A stretch of DNA of 64,000 nucleotides from Brevinema andersonii. GTDB taxonomy: Bacteria > Spirochaetota > Brevinematia > Brevinematales > Brevinemataceae. This document shows, in pieces, positions 17,704 to 27,194 of this stretch; the stretch's first letter is position 1; each line of letters starts with the position of its first letter. A program made the translations under genes and the position numbers. The stretch is taken from assembly GCF_900112165.1 (NCBI RefSeq), contig NZ_FOKY01000003.1, positions 1 through 64,000 of the forward strand. Reading direction: 5' to 3'. The notes under the pieces are model-generated. The model was not told where the DNA came from. It saw nothing but the letters and a program-made list of their open reading frames with translations, and ran no database searches.

Positions 17704-18996
17704 ATGACTTTTTATTTAAAATCATACCCAGATGCATTACATCAATTATTTGTTTCAACAACTGTAGAGGAAACAAATAATGCTTTTTCCAAAGCTATCC
17801 AAAAGATTCAAAAAAATTTTCAATTGCCAGGTTATCGAAAAGGAAAAGTTCCAGCGGAAATTATTATTAAGCATAATCCTCCGGAATTGCCTTCCTTAGT
17901 TTCAGAAGTATTTACAGAAAATGCAGTTGAACATCTACAAAAAAACGGAACGAAATTTTATGGACGTCCTCGTTTTACACCGCTAAGCGGTTTAGATCGC
18001 AATAAAGAATTTATGTTCAGCCTCGTTTACGAAATATATCCTCATATCATTTCTTATCCAGATATTAACAATGAAATCTTCGAATACGAAGAGTGTACGG
18101 TCAGTAAAGAATTTATAGAAAAAACTATTTGCAAGCAAGCAGGCCTTACTCAAAAAACAACAGGAATTATTTTAGAAGATGATTTAATAACTGTCGAAAT
18201 AAAAAATCCTGAATATACAGGAGATAAAAAAATTGCTATCTTTGATGTTCAGAAACTTTCTATACTAGCCGGTCACAAAACAGGAGATACTATAGAAATA
18301 CCATTCGATGAATTGAGCGGTTATCTACCTGAATTTTTAGGAAAATTAAATGATCCATTAAAGGTAGAATTAAAAGACATTTCCCGTGTCAAAGCATGGG
18401 ATCAAGTAACAGATACAGAAATCGGAGAAAAAAGTCCCTTTAAAACCAAAAATGAATATTTCAATACAGCAAAAGAACAATTAGAAAATATTGCTAAGCA
18501 ATATAATAACACTCAGAAAACCGAATCATTATCAAAAAAAATCAGTGAAAAAATAACTATAGACCTACCCAAAAGCTTGTGGCTGAACAATTTAAAAGAA
18601 TTAACCATTAAATTAGCAGAACAAGAAGTTATCAGAAAAGATATGCCATTGAATTTTATTTACCAAGATAAAGAAATCCAACAAAAATTTCAAAATTTAC
18701 CTATTCAAGCAGAGCAAGGATTAGCATTTATACTTTGGTTGGATGAAATGATCATAAAAGAAAAAATTTCTCTTAATAATGAAGAATTAAATTATTACTT
18801 TTATCGTCATGCTCAAAATCAAAATCTATCCATTGAAGAATTTAAGAAAAAATTACACTTTGAAGATAAAAAATCAATAGAATTAGAAGCTTTACGCGAA
18901 AAAATGGTTAGTTATTTGTTAAAAAAACTGAAATTTCAAAGATCATCTTCAATAGAACTATCAGAAATATGGAAAAAAGAAAAAAACTATAGATAA
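17704..18996 (+). CDS. tig: trigger factor
   Basis: A 430-residue ribosome-associated chaperone with peptidyl-prolyl isomerase activity. The N-terminal ribosome-docking signature appears as LPGYRKGKVPAEII (about 41-54; the family has GFRxGKxP). A central FKBP-like domain spans roughly 150-235 and is rather divergent. A long helical C-terminal domain (about 260-430) is rich in Lys, Glu and Gln. Length is normal (about 430-450). AGGAG precedes the ATG by seven bases. It is not next to clpP/clpX/lon as in many genomes. Confidence 0.88.
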   Translation: MTFYLKSYPDALHQLFVSTTVEETNNAFSKAIQKIQKNFQLPGYRKGKVPAEIIIKHNPPELPSLVSEVFTENAVEHLQKNGTKFYGRPRFTPLSGLDRNKEFMFSLVYEIYPHIISYPDINNEIFEYEECTVSKEFIEKTICKQAGLTQKTTGIILEDDLITVEIKNPEYTGDKKIAIFDVQKLSILAGHKTGDTIEIPFDELSGYLPEFLGKLNDPLKVELKDISRVKAWDQVTDTEIGEKSPFKTKNEYFNTAKEQLENIAKQYNNTQKTESLSKKISEKITIDLPKSLWLNNLKELTIKLAEQEVIRKDMPLNFIYQDKEIQQKFQNLPIQAEQGLAFILWLDEMIIKEKISLNNEELNYYFYRHAQNQNLSIEEFKKKLHFEDKKSIELEALREKMVSYLLKKLKFQRSSSIELSEIWKKEKNYR

Positions 18997-19003
18997 ATAA
19001 TCA

Positions 19004-19471
19004 TTAATTATTACTTTTTTCCATTTCTAATAAAAATGATTTTATTTCGAGACCGCCACGATACCCTACAAGACCACCATCATTACCAATGACACGATGA
19101 CATGGTAAGAAAATAGGTAGAGGATTGCAGTTATTTGCAGCACCCACAGCACGATATGCTTGTTTTTTTCCAATCTGATAAGCTATGTCTTTATAACTTC
19201 TTGTTTCTCCATATGGGATCTCAGTTAAAGCAAACCATACATCTTTCATGAAGCTTGACCCATGAAAGTATAAAGGCAAAGAAAAATTCTTAAGTTTTTT
19301 ATCTAAGAATTCATTTAGTTGAACACTAGCTTGCCATAGTAATTCTGTTTCCTGAACATCACAATCTAATGAAGGCAGATCATTATGAAAATTCAAATTG
19401 ATGATCATACCATTATTTTCTACGATGCCTATCTTTCCAATTAATGTATTATAATACCATAATTTTTTCAT
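19004..19471 (-). CDS. ogt: methylated-DNA-protein-cysteine methyltransferase
   Basis: A 155-residue suicide enzyme repairing O6-methylguanine by transfer of the alkyl group to its own Cys. The active site LPCHRVIGNDGGLVGYRGG is near residues 125-143, and the helix-turn-helix region is IPYGETRSYKDIAYQIG. N-terminal domain is short, as in Ogt, and lacks the Ada regulatory half. Start taken at the ATG at 19471; an in-frame TTG lies nine bases upstream. It lies between ulaF and the convergent trigger factor gene. Confidence 0.9.
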   Translation of the reverse strand: MKKLWYYNTLIGKIGIVENNGMIINLNFHNDLPSLDCDVQETELLWQASVQLNEFLDKKLKNFSLPLYFHGSSFMKDVWFALTEIPYGETRSYKDIAYQIGKKQAYRAVGAANNCNPLPIFLPCHRVIGNDGGLVGYRGGLEIKSFLLEMEKSNN

Positions 19472-19503
19472 TTTATTCAACTTACAGAATTTTCATGCGA
19501 AAA

Positions 19504-20196
19504 TCATTGGCCATAGTAAGCATTTTTACCATGCTTTCTTAAATAATGCTTGTCAAGAATATACTCGGGAAGTTTAATATTACGATTCAATAACAGAGTA
19601 GAAAAGCCCATTTTTGCTACTGTTTCTAACACTATAGCATTTTCAACGGCTTTATCTATATTTCCCCCCCAAGTAAACGGGCCATGACCTGCTAATAAGC
19701 ACGCCCCCATTTTTAAGGGATCAATTTTTTTCTTTTCAAACTCTGAAACAATTTTTACTCCTGTATAATATTCATAATTTTCTTCTACTTCTTTTTTAGT
19801 TAAGAAGCTCAAACAGGGAATATCTCCATAAAAATAATCCGCATGCGTAGTGCCTTGAACAGGTATATCCAAACCTGATTGAGCCCATGCTGTGGCATAT
19901 ATCGAATGTGTATGCACTACCCCTTGCACTTTATTTCCCCACTTTTTGTAGATTTCTAAATGAGTAGGCATATCTGAGGAAGGTTTTAATTTTCCTTCGA
20001 CAACCTTTCCATCCAGGCCTACAATTACCATATCTTCACTTTTCATGGTATCATAAGGGATACCGCTGGGTTTAATGACAAGGAGTTCGGATTTCTGATC
20101 AAAAGCGCTCGCATTCCCCCAGGTGAGAATAACCAAATTCTCCTGTACTATTTTTTTGTTTGCCAAATAGACTCTTTCTTTTAATTCTTTAAGCAT
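19504..20196 (-). CDS. ulaF: L-ribulose-5-phosphate 4-epimerase
   Basis: A 230-residue class II aldolase-fold epimerase making D-xylulose 5-phosphate from L-ribulose 5-phosphate, the last step of ascorbate breakdown. Zinc-ligand motif VVHTHSIYATAWAQ (His-x-His, about 94-107), the third His in LLAGHGPFTWG, and GNASAFD near the N-terminus. The family also includes AraD and SgbE; the neighbouring ula genes favour UlaF. GGGAGGAA precedes the start. It is transcribed divergently from ulaG, with about 200 bases between. Confidence 0.88.
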   Translation of the reverse strand: MLKELKERVYLANKKIVQENLVILTWGNASAFDQKSELLVIKPSGIPYDTMKSEDMVIVGLDGKVVEGKLKPSSDMPTHLEIYKKWGNKVQGVVHTHSIYATAWAQSGLDIPVQGTTHADYFYGDIPCLSFLTKKEVEENYEYYTGVKIVSEFEKKKIDPLKMGACLLAGHGPFTWGGNIDKAVENAIVLETVAKMGFSTLLLNRNIKLPEYILDKHYLRKHGKNAYYGQ

Positions 20197-20397
20197 AAAG
20201 GTTCCTCCCAGAGAAAATTTTTCACATTATAACTTTACTTTTCAAAAATTTCAACGATAAATAATAAATAAAACATAATTATATAAACAGCATAAAATTA
20301 AAAAAATAATATCAAAATAAAAGAAATCACTTTTAATTTTTGAGATTCAAGATATAATTACTAATTAATATGAAAAATAGTATCATTGGAGGACAAA

Positions 20398-21462
20398 ATG
20401 GCCAAAATAGATGAAATCACAAGAGAATCTTGGATTTTAAATACATTTCCCGAATGGGGTACATGGCTCAATGAAGAAATTGAGCAGGAAAAAGTCATGC
20501 CTAATACTTTCGCTATGTGGTGGCTAGGGTGCACAGGAATATGGATAAAATCTGAACATAATACAAATTTATGTATAGATTTTTGGTGCGGAACAGGCAA
20601 ACAAAGTCATGATGGTGGAAAAATGAAAAAAAGACATCAAATGCAACGTATGTCCGGATGCCAAGAAATTCAACCTAACCTTAGGAATCAGCCTTTTGTT
20701 TTGGATCCCTTTGCTATCAAAGAACTTGATGCTGTTTTAGCTACACATATCCATTCAGATCATATTGATCCTAACTTAGCAGCAGCAGTAATGCAAAATT
20801 GTGATTCTTCCGTAAAATTTATTGGGCCAAAAGGATGTGTGGAATTATGGACTAGTTGGGGAGTACCTGCAGAACGTTGTATTACTGTCAAACCTGGAGA
20901 TACAATAAAAATAAAAGACATTGAAATCATGGCTCTTGATGCTTTTGATCGCACATGCCTTGTTACTGCTCCCGCTAATGTAGAATTGGCAGGCAAACCT
21001 GTGTTGGAAATGGATGATATGGCTGTTAATTATTTGATTAAAACAACAGGTGGCAATATTTATCATTCTGGAGATTCACATTATTCCAACTTTTTTGCAA
21101 AACATGGAAATGAACATAAAATTCATGTTGCATTAGGAGCATTTGGAGAAAATCCAAGAGGCATCACAGATAAAATGACCTCATCAGATATTCTTCGCAT
21201 GGGAGAAAGCTTAAATACGGATGTTATTATTCCTGTTCACCATGATATTTGGACTAATTTCCAAGCAGATACCGAAGAAATTGTTGTTCTTTGGAAGATG
21301 AAAAAAGATCGATTACAATATAAATTTCATCCCTTTATATGGCAAGTTGGAGGCAAGTTTGTTTACCCGAATGACAAAGATAAAATATATTTTCAGTATT
21401 ACAGAGGCTTTAGGGATGTATTTTCTGTAGATACAGATGTTCCCTTTACATCCTTTTTATAA
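20398..21462 (+). CDS. ulaG: L-ascorbate-6-phosphate lactonase
   Basis: A 354-residue metallo-beta-lactamase-fold enzyme opening the lactone of L-ascorbate 6-phosphate to 3-keto-L-gulonate 6-phosphate in the cytoplasm. The metal motif is [12 protein letters not shown] (about 118-129), with further ligands in [10 protein letters not shown] and VHHDIW. The length equals E. coli UlaG (354). I use the ATG at 20398, with GGAGG eight bases upstream; an ATG at 20386 precedes that site. First gene of ulaG-A-B-D-E. A possible TATAAT lies at 20353-20358 without a clear -35, which may mean activator-dependent expression. Confidence 0.93.
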   Translation: MAKIDEITRESWILNTFPEWGTWLNEEIEQEKVMPNTFAMWWLGCTGIWIKSEHNTNLCIDFWCGTGKQSHDGGKMKKRHQMQRMSGCQEIQPNLRNQPFVLDPFAIKELDAVLATHIHSDHIDPNLAAAVMQNCDSSVKFIGPKGCVELWTSWGVPAERCITVKPGDTIKIKDIEIMALDAFDRTCLVTAPANVELAGKPVLEMDDMAVNYLIKTTGGNIYHSGDSHYSNFFAKHGNEHKIHVALGAFGENPRGITDKMTSSDILRMGESLNTDVIIPVHHDIWTNFQADTEEIVVLWKMKKDRLQYKFHPFIWQVGGKFVYPNDKDKIYFQYYRGFRDVFSVDTDVPFTSFL

Positions 21463-21474
21463 AAGGAGGTTATT

Positions 21475-22893
21475 ATGAATATAATATTAAATATTTTTTC
21501 ATTTTTTACTAACAATATCCTTACGAAACCTGAATTCTTTATTGGCTTGATTGTACTTATTGGTTATATATTATTAGACAAACCCTGGTACGAGTCATTA
21601 AGCGGTTTTATTAAAGCAACAGTTGGTTACATGATTTTAAATGTAGGAGCTGGAGGTTTAGTAGTAACATTTCGACCTATTCTTGCAGGATTAAACGACC
21701 GTTTCAATCTAAATGCTGCTGTTATCGACCCATATTTTGGTTTAAATGCCGTTAACGCAGCTTTAGAAAGTGTTGGGGTCGTTACTTCGTATACTCTTAT
21801 TGCTTTACTTTTTGGATTTTTTTGGAATATTTTCCTAGTTGCTATGAGAAAATATACTAAATTAAGAGTCCTTTTTGTAACAGGGCATATTATGGTCCAG
21901 CAAGCAACTACAATAACTTGGTTAGTATTTTTTGCTGCTCCATCCCTTAGAAACACAACAGGCGCTGCTCTTGTAGGTTTATTAGTAGGAACTTATTGGG
22001 CTGTATTTTCAAATCTTACAGTAGAACCAACCGAAAATTTAACTGATAATGCTGGATTTGCGCTAGGTCATCAACAAATGCTGGCAGTCTGGGTAACAGA
22101 CAGAATTGCTGCAAAAATGGGAAATCCCGAAAAAAATCTCGAGAATATAAAATTACCTGGCTGGCTGCATATTTTTAATGACAGTATAGTTTCTTCAAGC
22201 ATTATTATGGTACTTTTCTTTGGAGTTATTATGAGTATTCTTGGTGAAGATTATATGCGACAGCTAGATAAAAATTTTGCTAACACAGTTTCTTTCCCTA
22301 TTTACATTCTATCCAAATCTCTCCTATTTGCTGTATATTTGCATATTCTGAGGGAGGGAGTACGAATGTTTGTTGCTGAAATGACTGAATCATTCCATGG
22401 TATTTCTAGTAAACTGCTTCCTGGTGTTATGCCTGGTGTTGATTGTGCTGCTACTTATGGTTTTACAACACCAAATACCATTTTATGGGGATTCATCTTA
22501 GGAGCTTCTGGTCAATTTATTGCAATTGCTGGTCTTTTAATATTCAAATCTCCTATCATGATCATACCAGGATTTGTACCGTTATTTTTTGACAATGCAA
22601 CCATTGCCGTGTATGCTAATAAAAGAGGAGGAATCCGTGCAGCAACTTTATTACCTTTATTTACAGGGATTTTCCAAGTTTTAGGAGGAGCATTTTGTGC
22701 TTGGTATTTCGAGCTCTATAAATATGGAGGTTGGCATGGTAATATTGACTTTTCAACTCTTTGGCTCGTTGCAGGAATATTTATTAAAGTAGCTCCCATA
22801 GCCGGATCTGTTACTTTAATTCTACTAATGCTTATTATTCCTCAGATTCAATACAAAATTTATAAAAACACTTACTGGAAACATGGAGAATAA
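21475..22893 (+). CDS. ulaA: ascorbate PTS permease, EIIC component
   Basis: A 472-residue polytopic inner-membrane protein of the PTS ascorbate-galactitol (UlaA/SgaT) family that carries L-ascorbate into the cell while it is phosphorylated. About ten to eleven hydrophobic segments are visible. Recognisable pieces are EFFIGLIVLIGYILL at the N-terminus, VGYMILNVGAGGLV, and DNATIAVYANKRGG. Length matches family (about 465). AAAGGAGG precedes the ATG. The stop precedes ulaB by about 20 bases. Confidence 0.93.
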   Translation: MNIILNIFSFFTNNILTKPEFFIGLIVLIGYILLDKPWYESLSGFIKATVGYMILNVGAGGLVVTFRPILAGLNDRFNLNAAVIDPYFGLNAVNAALESVGVVTSYTLIALLFGFFWNIFLVAMRKYTKLRVLFVTGHIMVQQATTITWLVFFAAPSLRNTTGAALVGLLVGTYWAVFSNLTVEPTENLTDNAGFALGHQQMLAVWVTDRIAAKMGNPEKNLENIKLPGWLHIFNDSIVSSSIIMVLFFGVIMSILGEDYMRQLDKNFANTVSFPIYILSKSLLFAVYLHILREGVRMFVAEMTESFHGISSKLLPGVMPGVDCAATYGFTTPNTILWGFILGASGQFIAIAGLLIFKSPIMIIPGFVPLFFDNATIAVYANKRGGIRAATLLPLFTGIFQVLGGAFCAWYFELYKYGGWHGNIDFSTLWLVAGIFIKVAPIAGSVTLILLMLIIPQIQYKIYKNTYWKHGE

Positions 22894-22912
22894 ACCATTT
22901 AAGGAGTATGTT

Positions 22913-23200
22913 ATGAAAATTTTAGTTTCTTGTATTAGTGGTATGGGATCAAGTCAAATGATTAAAATGAAAATTAACAATGTGTTAAAAAAATTAAACT
23001 TAACTGCCTCTGTGGATCACATGGCAATCGGAGAAGCTAAATCTGCAGCCAATAATTATGATGCTGTTTTTTGTTCACAGGCTTTAGTGGATAATTTTAA
23101 AGTATCAGGAAAAACTAAAATTGTAGGGCTTAAAAATCTACTTTCAGAAACAGAAATTGAAGAAGCTTTTAATAAAGCCGGATTAATACAGGGAGAATAA
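22913..23200 (+). CDS. ulaB: ascorbate PTS EIIB component
   Basis: A 95-residue cytoplasmic phosphotransfer protein. The phospho-cysteine P-loop appears as VSCISGMGSSQMIKM (Cys at residue 7), the place where UlaB/SgaB has C-G-x-G-x-GSS. AAGGAG lies just before the ATG at 22913; an upstream in-frame ATG at 22883 is inside ulaA and less likely. It would receive phosphate from an EIIA (UlaC), which is not encoded in this cluster. Confidence 0.9.
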   Translation: MKILVSCISGMGSSQMIKMKINNVLKKLNLTASVDHMAIGEAKSAANNYDAVFCSQALVDNFKVSGKTKIVGLKNLLSETEIEEAFNKAGLIQGE

Positions 23201-23201
23201 C

Positions 23202-23858
23202 ATGTCTATACCATTATTACAATTAGCTTTAGATAATACATCTCTTGAAGATGCATTAACAAGTACCCGAATTCTTGCTACAGAATTAGATATTATCGAA
23301 GCTGGTACGGTACTTATGACTACTGCAGGAACTCAAGCATTAAAAGCTTTACGTGCATTATATCCGGACCATATTATTGTTTCGGATATTAAAGTAGCAG
23401 ATGCTGGAGCTTTGTTGTCAAAAGTTATGATTGGAGAATCGGGAGCAAATTGGATGACGGTTATTTGTGCTGCACCATTAGCCACCTTTGAGACAGCACT
23501 AAAAGAAGCTAAAAAATATCCTAAAGGTGATATTCAAGCTGAATTATTTGGCAATTGGACATTTGAAGAGGCTGCAGAATGGAGAAAAATAGGCATTAAA
23601 CAGGCTATTTATCACAGAGGAAGAGACGCCCAAGCAGCAGGTCAAACATGGGGAGAAGATGATATCAAAAAAGTTTCCCAGTTGGCGGATATGGGATTTG
23701 AAATGTCCATAACAGGAGGCTTAGAAATAACTGACTTAAAATTATTTAAAGGAATACCAATTAAAGCATTCATTGCCGGAAGAACTCTAAGAGATGCACC
23801 TGATCCCATAAAGGCAGCCCAGAGTTTTAAAGAAGAAATGCATAAATGGTGGTCTTAA
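23202..23858 (+). CDS. ulaD: 3-keto-L-gulonate-6-phosphate decarboxylase
   Basis: A 218-residue TIM-barrel enzyme of the orotidine-phosphate decarboxylase superfamily, forming L-xylulose 5-phosphate and CO2. The Mg/catalytic motif is SDIKVADAGAL (about 60-70), with IEAGTVLM near residue 31 and the phosphate loop SITGGLEI and FIAGRTLRDA near the C-terminus. Length fits UlaD (216). It begins one base after ulaB ends and abuts ulaE, so it is tightly coupled. Confidence 0.93.
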   Translation: MSIPLLQLALDNTSLEDALTSTRILATELDIIEAGTVLMTTAGTQALKALRALYPDHIIVSDIKVADAGALLSKVMIGESGANWMTVICAAPLATFETALKEAKKYPKGDIQAELFGNWTFEEAAEWRKIGIKQAIYHRGRDAQAAGQTWGEDDIKKVSQLADMGFEMSITGGLEITDLKLFKGIPIKAFIAGRTLRDAPDPIKAAQSFKEEMHKWWS

Positions 23859-24728
23859 ATGTCTTGGATTGGATTATATGAAAAAGCTCTTCCTGATGAA
23901 TTTTCATGGAAAGAAAAATTATTAAAAACAAAAGAATTAGGATTCGATTTTATCGAGATATCAATTGATGAAAGTGATGAACGTTTAAGCAGATTAGATT
24001 GGTCTCTTGAGCAAAAAAGAGACTTAGTTTATTTATCTCAAGATATTGGAATTCCCATAATTTCTATGTGTCTTAGTGGCCATCGACGTTTTCCTTTTGG
24101 CTCAAAAAATCCTGATATTGTTGCTAAAGCTCGTGAAATTATGAATAAAGCATTTGATTTTTCTTTACATTGTGGAATTAGAAATATCCAAATGGCAGGA
24201 TACGATGTATATTATGAAGAAAGTACTATTCAATCCAAACAGCAATTTAAAGACGAATTAGCTCTTGCAGCAATAAAGGCTGCAGAACGGCAAATAATGA
24301 TTTCTATCGAAATTATGGATTATCCGTTCATGAATTCCATTACAAAATTTGATGAAATTACAGAACACATTCACTCACCTTGGCTCACTGTTTATCCCGA
24401 TGTAGGAAATTTAACAGCATGGTGGAATAATGTAGCTAAAGAATTAAAAACTTACATTTCAAGAATTTCTGCAATTCATCTGAAAGATACATTACCAATC
24501 GGACCAAATAATTTAGGTCAATTTAGAGATTTAGCTTTAGGTCAAGGAAAAGTAGATTTTATAGAAGTATTTCAAATTTTAAAAGAAGTAAATTATCAGG
24601 GAGCTTTTGTCATCGAACTATGGGCAAACGATGCTACACAATATCAAAAACAAATCATTGACTCTTTGAATCTCATCAAAAAAGCTATGCAAAATGCCGA
24701 TTATGTTCCTTATAGCTCGAAAAATTAA
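23859..24728 (+). CDS. ulaE: L-xylulose-5-phosphate 3-epimerase
   Basis: A 289-residue xylose-isomerase-like TIM barrel making L-ribulose 5-phosphate. Recognised by LGFDFIEISIDESDERLSRL (about 28-47), MCLSGHRRFPFGS, and AIHLKDT followed by ALGQGKVDF, where metal-binding residues lie. Length fits UlaE (284). It follows ulaD directly. It converges with a glycosyltransferase gene with 8 bases between the stops and no clear terminator hairpin. Confidence 0.92.
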   Translation: MSWIGLYEKALPDEFSWKEKLLKTKELGFDFIEISIDESDERLSRLDWSLEQKRDLVYLSQDIGIPIISMCLSGHRRFPFGSKNPDIVAKAREIMNKAFDFSLHCGIRNIQMAGYDVYYEESTIQSKQQFKDELALAAIKAAERQIMISIEIMDYPFMNSITKFDEITEHIHSPWLTVYPDVGNLTAWWNNVAKELKTYISRISAIHLKDTLPIGPNNLGQFRDLALGQGKVDFIEVFQILKEVNYQGAFVIELWANDATQYQKQIIDSLNLIKKAMQNADYVPYSSKN

Positions 24729-24736
24729 ATTTTATA

Positions 24737-25522
24737 TCATACTTTTTTTGAAAAACTTAATAAAAAAATCAATCTTAATAAATTCAGATGATGAGATAGA
24801 GACGTAATTTTACTGGGCACACTATCCTTCGGATACGCTCTTACGGTAGGAATTTCAATAATTTTATATCCTAAATGTTTAGCTTGTACAAGAGGATAAT
24901 AACAATATTCATAACTCTGATAAAAATCACTAAACCAGTTCATTTTAGGATCAAGAATAAATCTCCTTGAAAATGCTTTATAACCATTACAAGGATCTGA
25001 ATACCATCGCTTAGCACCTAAACTCACCATAGGGGAAGCAACAAATTTAATAGCTAATTCACGAAGAATAGGAGTATTAATCCCATACCCTCCTTTACGA
25101 TAACGCGTACCTTGGACCAAATCAAATCCTTGGCTAAGAGCATCTAAAAATAACGCCAAAGTATCTGTTATATTATCTTTATCATTACCATCAACCATAA
25201 TAACACCATGATATTTTTCCTTCATTGTTTCATAAAACCCAATTTTTAATTGAACAGCTTGACCTTGTTTTTTCTCATCTTTTTTAATAATCAAACCACG
25301 CGCACCATAAGATTTGACAATTTCAGGATTTGAAGAATCATCAATACTATTACCATCACAAATAAAAACATCACATAATTCAAAAATATTGGCTTCTTTC
25401 ATCTTTCTCATTTGAGAATGAAATCTCTCTGCTTCATTAAGCACAGGAATAATACAAGCATATATATTTCTTTTAGGAAAAAATATATGTTTTTCATAAT
25501 TTGCTAAAAATACATTCATCAT
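24737..25522 (-). CDS. family 2 glycosyltransferase
   Basis: A 261-residue GT-A protein resembling dolichyl-phosphate mannose synthase-type enzymes but without the membrane tail. The donor site shows IIPVLNEAERF near residue 25, FICDGNSIDDS, and VMVDGNDKDN as the metal-binding DxD-like element. Further on are QGTRYRKGG and DPCNGYKAFSR. It probably adds a sugar to a polyprenyl-phosphate carrier or a surface glycan (inference). The start codon overlaps the stop of the upstream membrane protein (ATGATGA), so translation is coupled. Confidence 0.8.
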   Translation of the reverse strand: MMNVFLANYEKHIFFPKRNIYACIIPVLNEAERFHSQMRKMKEANIFELCDVFICDGNSIDDSSNPEIVKSYGARGLIIKKDEKKQGQAVQLKIGFYETMKEKYHGVIMVDGNDKDNITDTLALFLDALSQGFDLVQGTRYRKGGYGINTPILRELAIKFVASPMVSLGAKRWYSDPCNGYKAFSRRFILDPKMNWFSDFYQSYEYCYYPLVQAKHLGYKIIEIPTVRAYPKDSVPSKITSLSHHLNLLRLIFLLSFSKKV

Positions 25523-27177
25523 GACACCCTTTTATTCTGCATTAGTGTGAGTGGAATGGATATTACACCTAAAAAAATACCCATCCAAAAATAACGATAA
25601 TCGGTAGAAGGAGATACCCAAAATAACAAAAAATTATTTACTACCCAAGGAAATAAAATAATAAGATTTTTCCAATCACCATAAATAATCCAATAAATAC
25701 TACAAAAAATAAGAAATAAAGTGTTCATCCAGAGAGGAAAAATTATTAAATTAATATCATTTAATCTACCAAAAATATTTCTTATTTTATTTATAATAGG
25801 ATTATCAAAACGAGAAATTATACCAGCACTTTTAGGCATTCCTATAAAAGGTGTTAAAAACATTTGAGTTTGACTGTTCCAAAAAGGATCCCAAAAATTC
25901 AATCTTGTTCTAAAATGTATCAGAGGAGATCCTGCCCATAATTGCCAATAATATTCAAAATACTGCTTTTTGGAAGCAACTCCTTTTTCTAAAGTAGCTA
26001 AAGATTCAGGGGATGCTTCCCTGACTTCCCAAAAAAAATTATTCACAAAAGATGTTCCATAATTTTTCCATATACCTTCATTAATAGTTTGAGCAAATTT
26101 TCTTACATTCGGATGCAAATGATCTTGCACGCCATACAAATATGCTGTATTAATAGGCATAAAAATCATATTATTTCTGTTATTCGTTACAGAACTCTTA
26201 TGAACATTTAATACCCTATAAAGCATGCCATAATTTAGTAACAGCACCAACATACAAGCAAACAGCGGAAGCCAAAAAATTTTAAAAGACCGATGAACAA
26301 AAGCAAAACATAAAAGTATTAGAATTCCTATGAAGCTTATTACAATACCATTAATTCTAAAAACCGTAGATAATCCAAATAAAATTCCTATATTTACAAG
26401 TATATAAGTTTTTGTACGGTATCTCGGATAAAGTATAAAATTTAACATAAAATAAACAAGCCCAAGAATAACAATAGTAAAAGGAATGTCCTTCCAAAGC
26501 GTTACAATCATAATACCAGTATTGGGCATGGCAACTATCGCCCCAAACAGACTTTTAATGAATTTACCAGACAGTCCTTGCTGATAGAAAAAATTCATCC
26601 AAACAGCCATAATCCATGAAAACATAATAAGTTGAACCAGACTAATAATAGCAGGAGTATCCCATATTTTTATTAATATTTTCTGAATAAAAGTGTAGGC
26701 AATACTATGATAATCTGTTATATAATTATTCTTTATTTCTTCCCATGTCTCAAAAGAATCAGCAGACATATTTGCCGGAAAAAAAATGATCCAATAGACA
26801 AGTCCAATCATCAGTATCAAAAAAAATGATTGCCAAAAGAACTTAGGAGATGGTGATATACGAGGACTATAAAAAAATTGAGTCAGCAACTGATGTGTCA
26901 CAATGAAAAGTCCAATATAAGGAATAATTAATGACGACCATAACATAATAAACAAAATGAGATTCTTAATGGAAAATATAACAAGTTTATTTACAGGAAA
27001 AAATAGTTCCGTCAAGCTCAATGAACATGCTGTACAAAAAGATAAAAAAACTACTAACCAAAATACATACTTAGAAGGATCATAAATATTTACATAAGTT
27101 TGAAGAGAATGATATTTTATTAATAAAAAAATAGTGATAGAAATAATACTAAAAATAGTAATTAATAGATATATCAT
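25519..27177 (-). CDS. polytopic membrane protein, DUF6020-like
   Basis: A 552-residue protein with about twelve hydrophobic segments. A conserved loop after the third to fifth helix reads FFPANMSADSFETWEEI followed by DYHSIAYTFIQKIL. That arrangement (FPG/A..S.DS, then an H in a short loop) resembles DUF6020 and other GT-C-like membrane proteins that use polyprenyl-phosphate sugars. A long extracytoplasmic stretch of about 100 residues lies near 335-440, where it contains RFAQTINEGIWKNYG. It forms a cluster with GT2 genes and a paralogue upstream. Function inferred: sugar transfer in surface glycan assembly. Confidence 0.65.
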   Translation of the reverse strand: MIYLLITIFSIISITIFLLIKYHSLQTYVNIYDPSKYVFWLVVFLSFCTACSLSLTELFFPVNKLVIFSIKNLILFIMLWSSLIIPYIGLFIVTHQLLTQFFYSPRISPSPKFFWQSFFLILMIGLVYWIIFFPANMSADSFETWEEIKNNYITDYHSIAYTFIQKILIKIWDTPAIISLVQLIMFSWIMAVWMNFFYQQGLSGKFIKSLFGAIVAMPNTGIMIVTLWKDIPFTIVILGLVYFMLNFILYPRYRTKTYILVNIGILFGLSTVFRINGIVISFIGILILLCFAFVHRSFKIFWLPLFACMLVLLLNYGMLYRVLNVHKSSVTNNRNNMIFMPINTAYLYGVQDHLHPNVRKFAQTINEGIWKNYGTSFVNNFFWEVREASPESLATLEKGVASKKQYFEYYWQLWAGSPLIHFRTRLNFWDPFWNSQTQMFLTPFIGMPKSAGIISRFDNPIINKIRNIFGRLNDINLIIFPLWMNTLFLIFCSIYWIIYGDWKNLIILFPWVVNNFLLFWVSPSTDYRYFWMGIFLGVISIPLTLMQNKRVS

Positions 27178-27194
27178 AAAAATTTTTCCTACTA

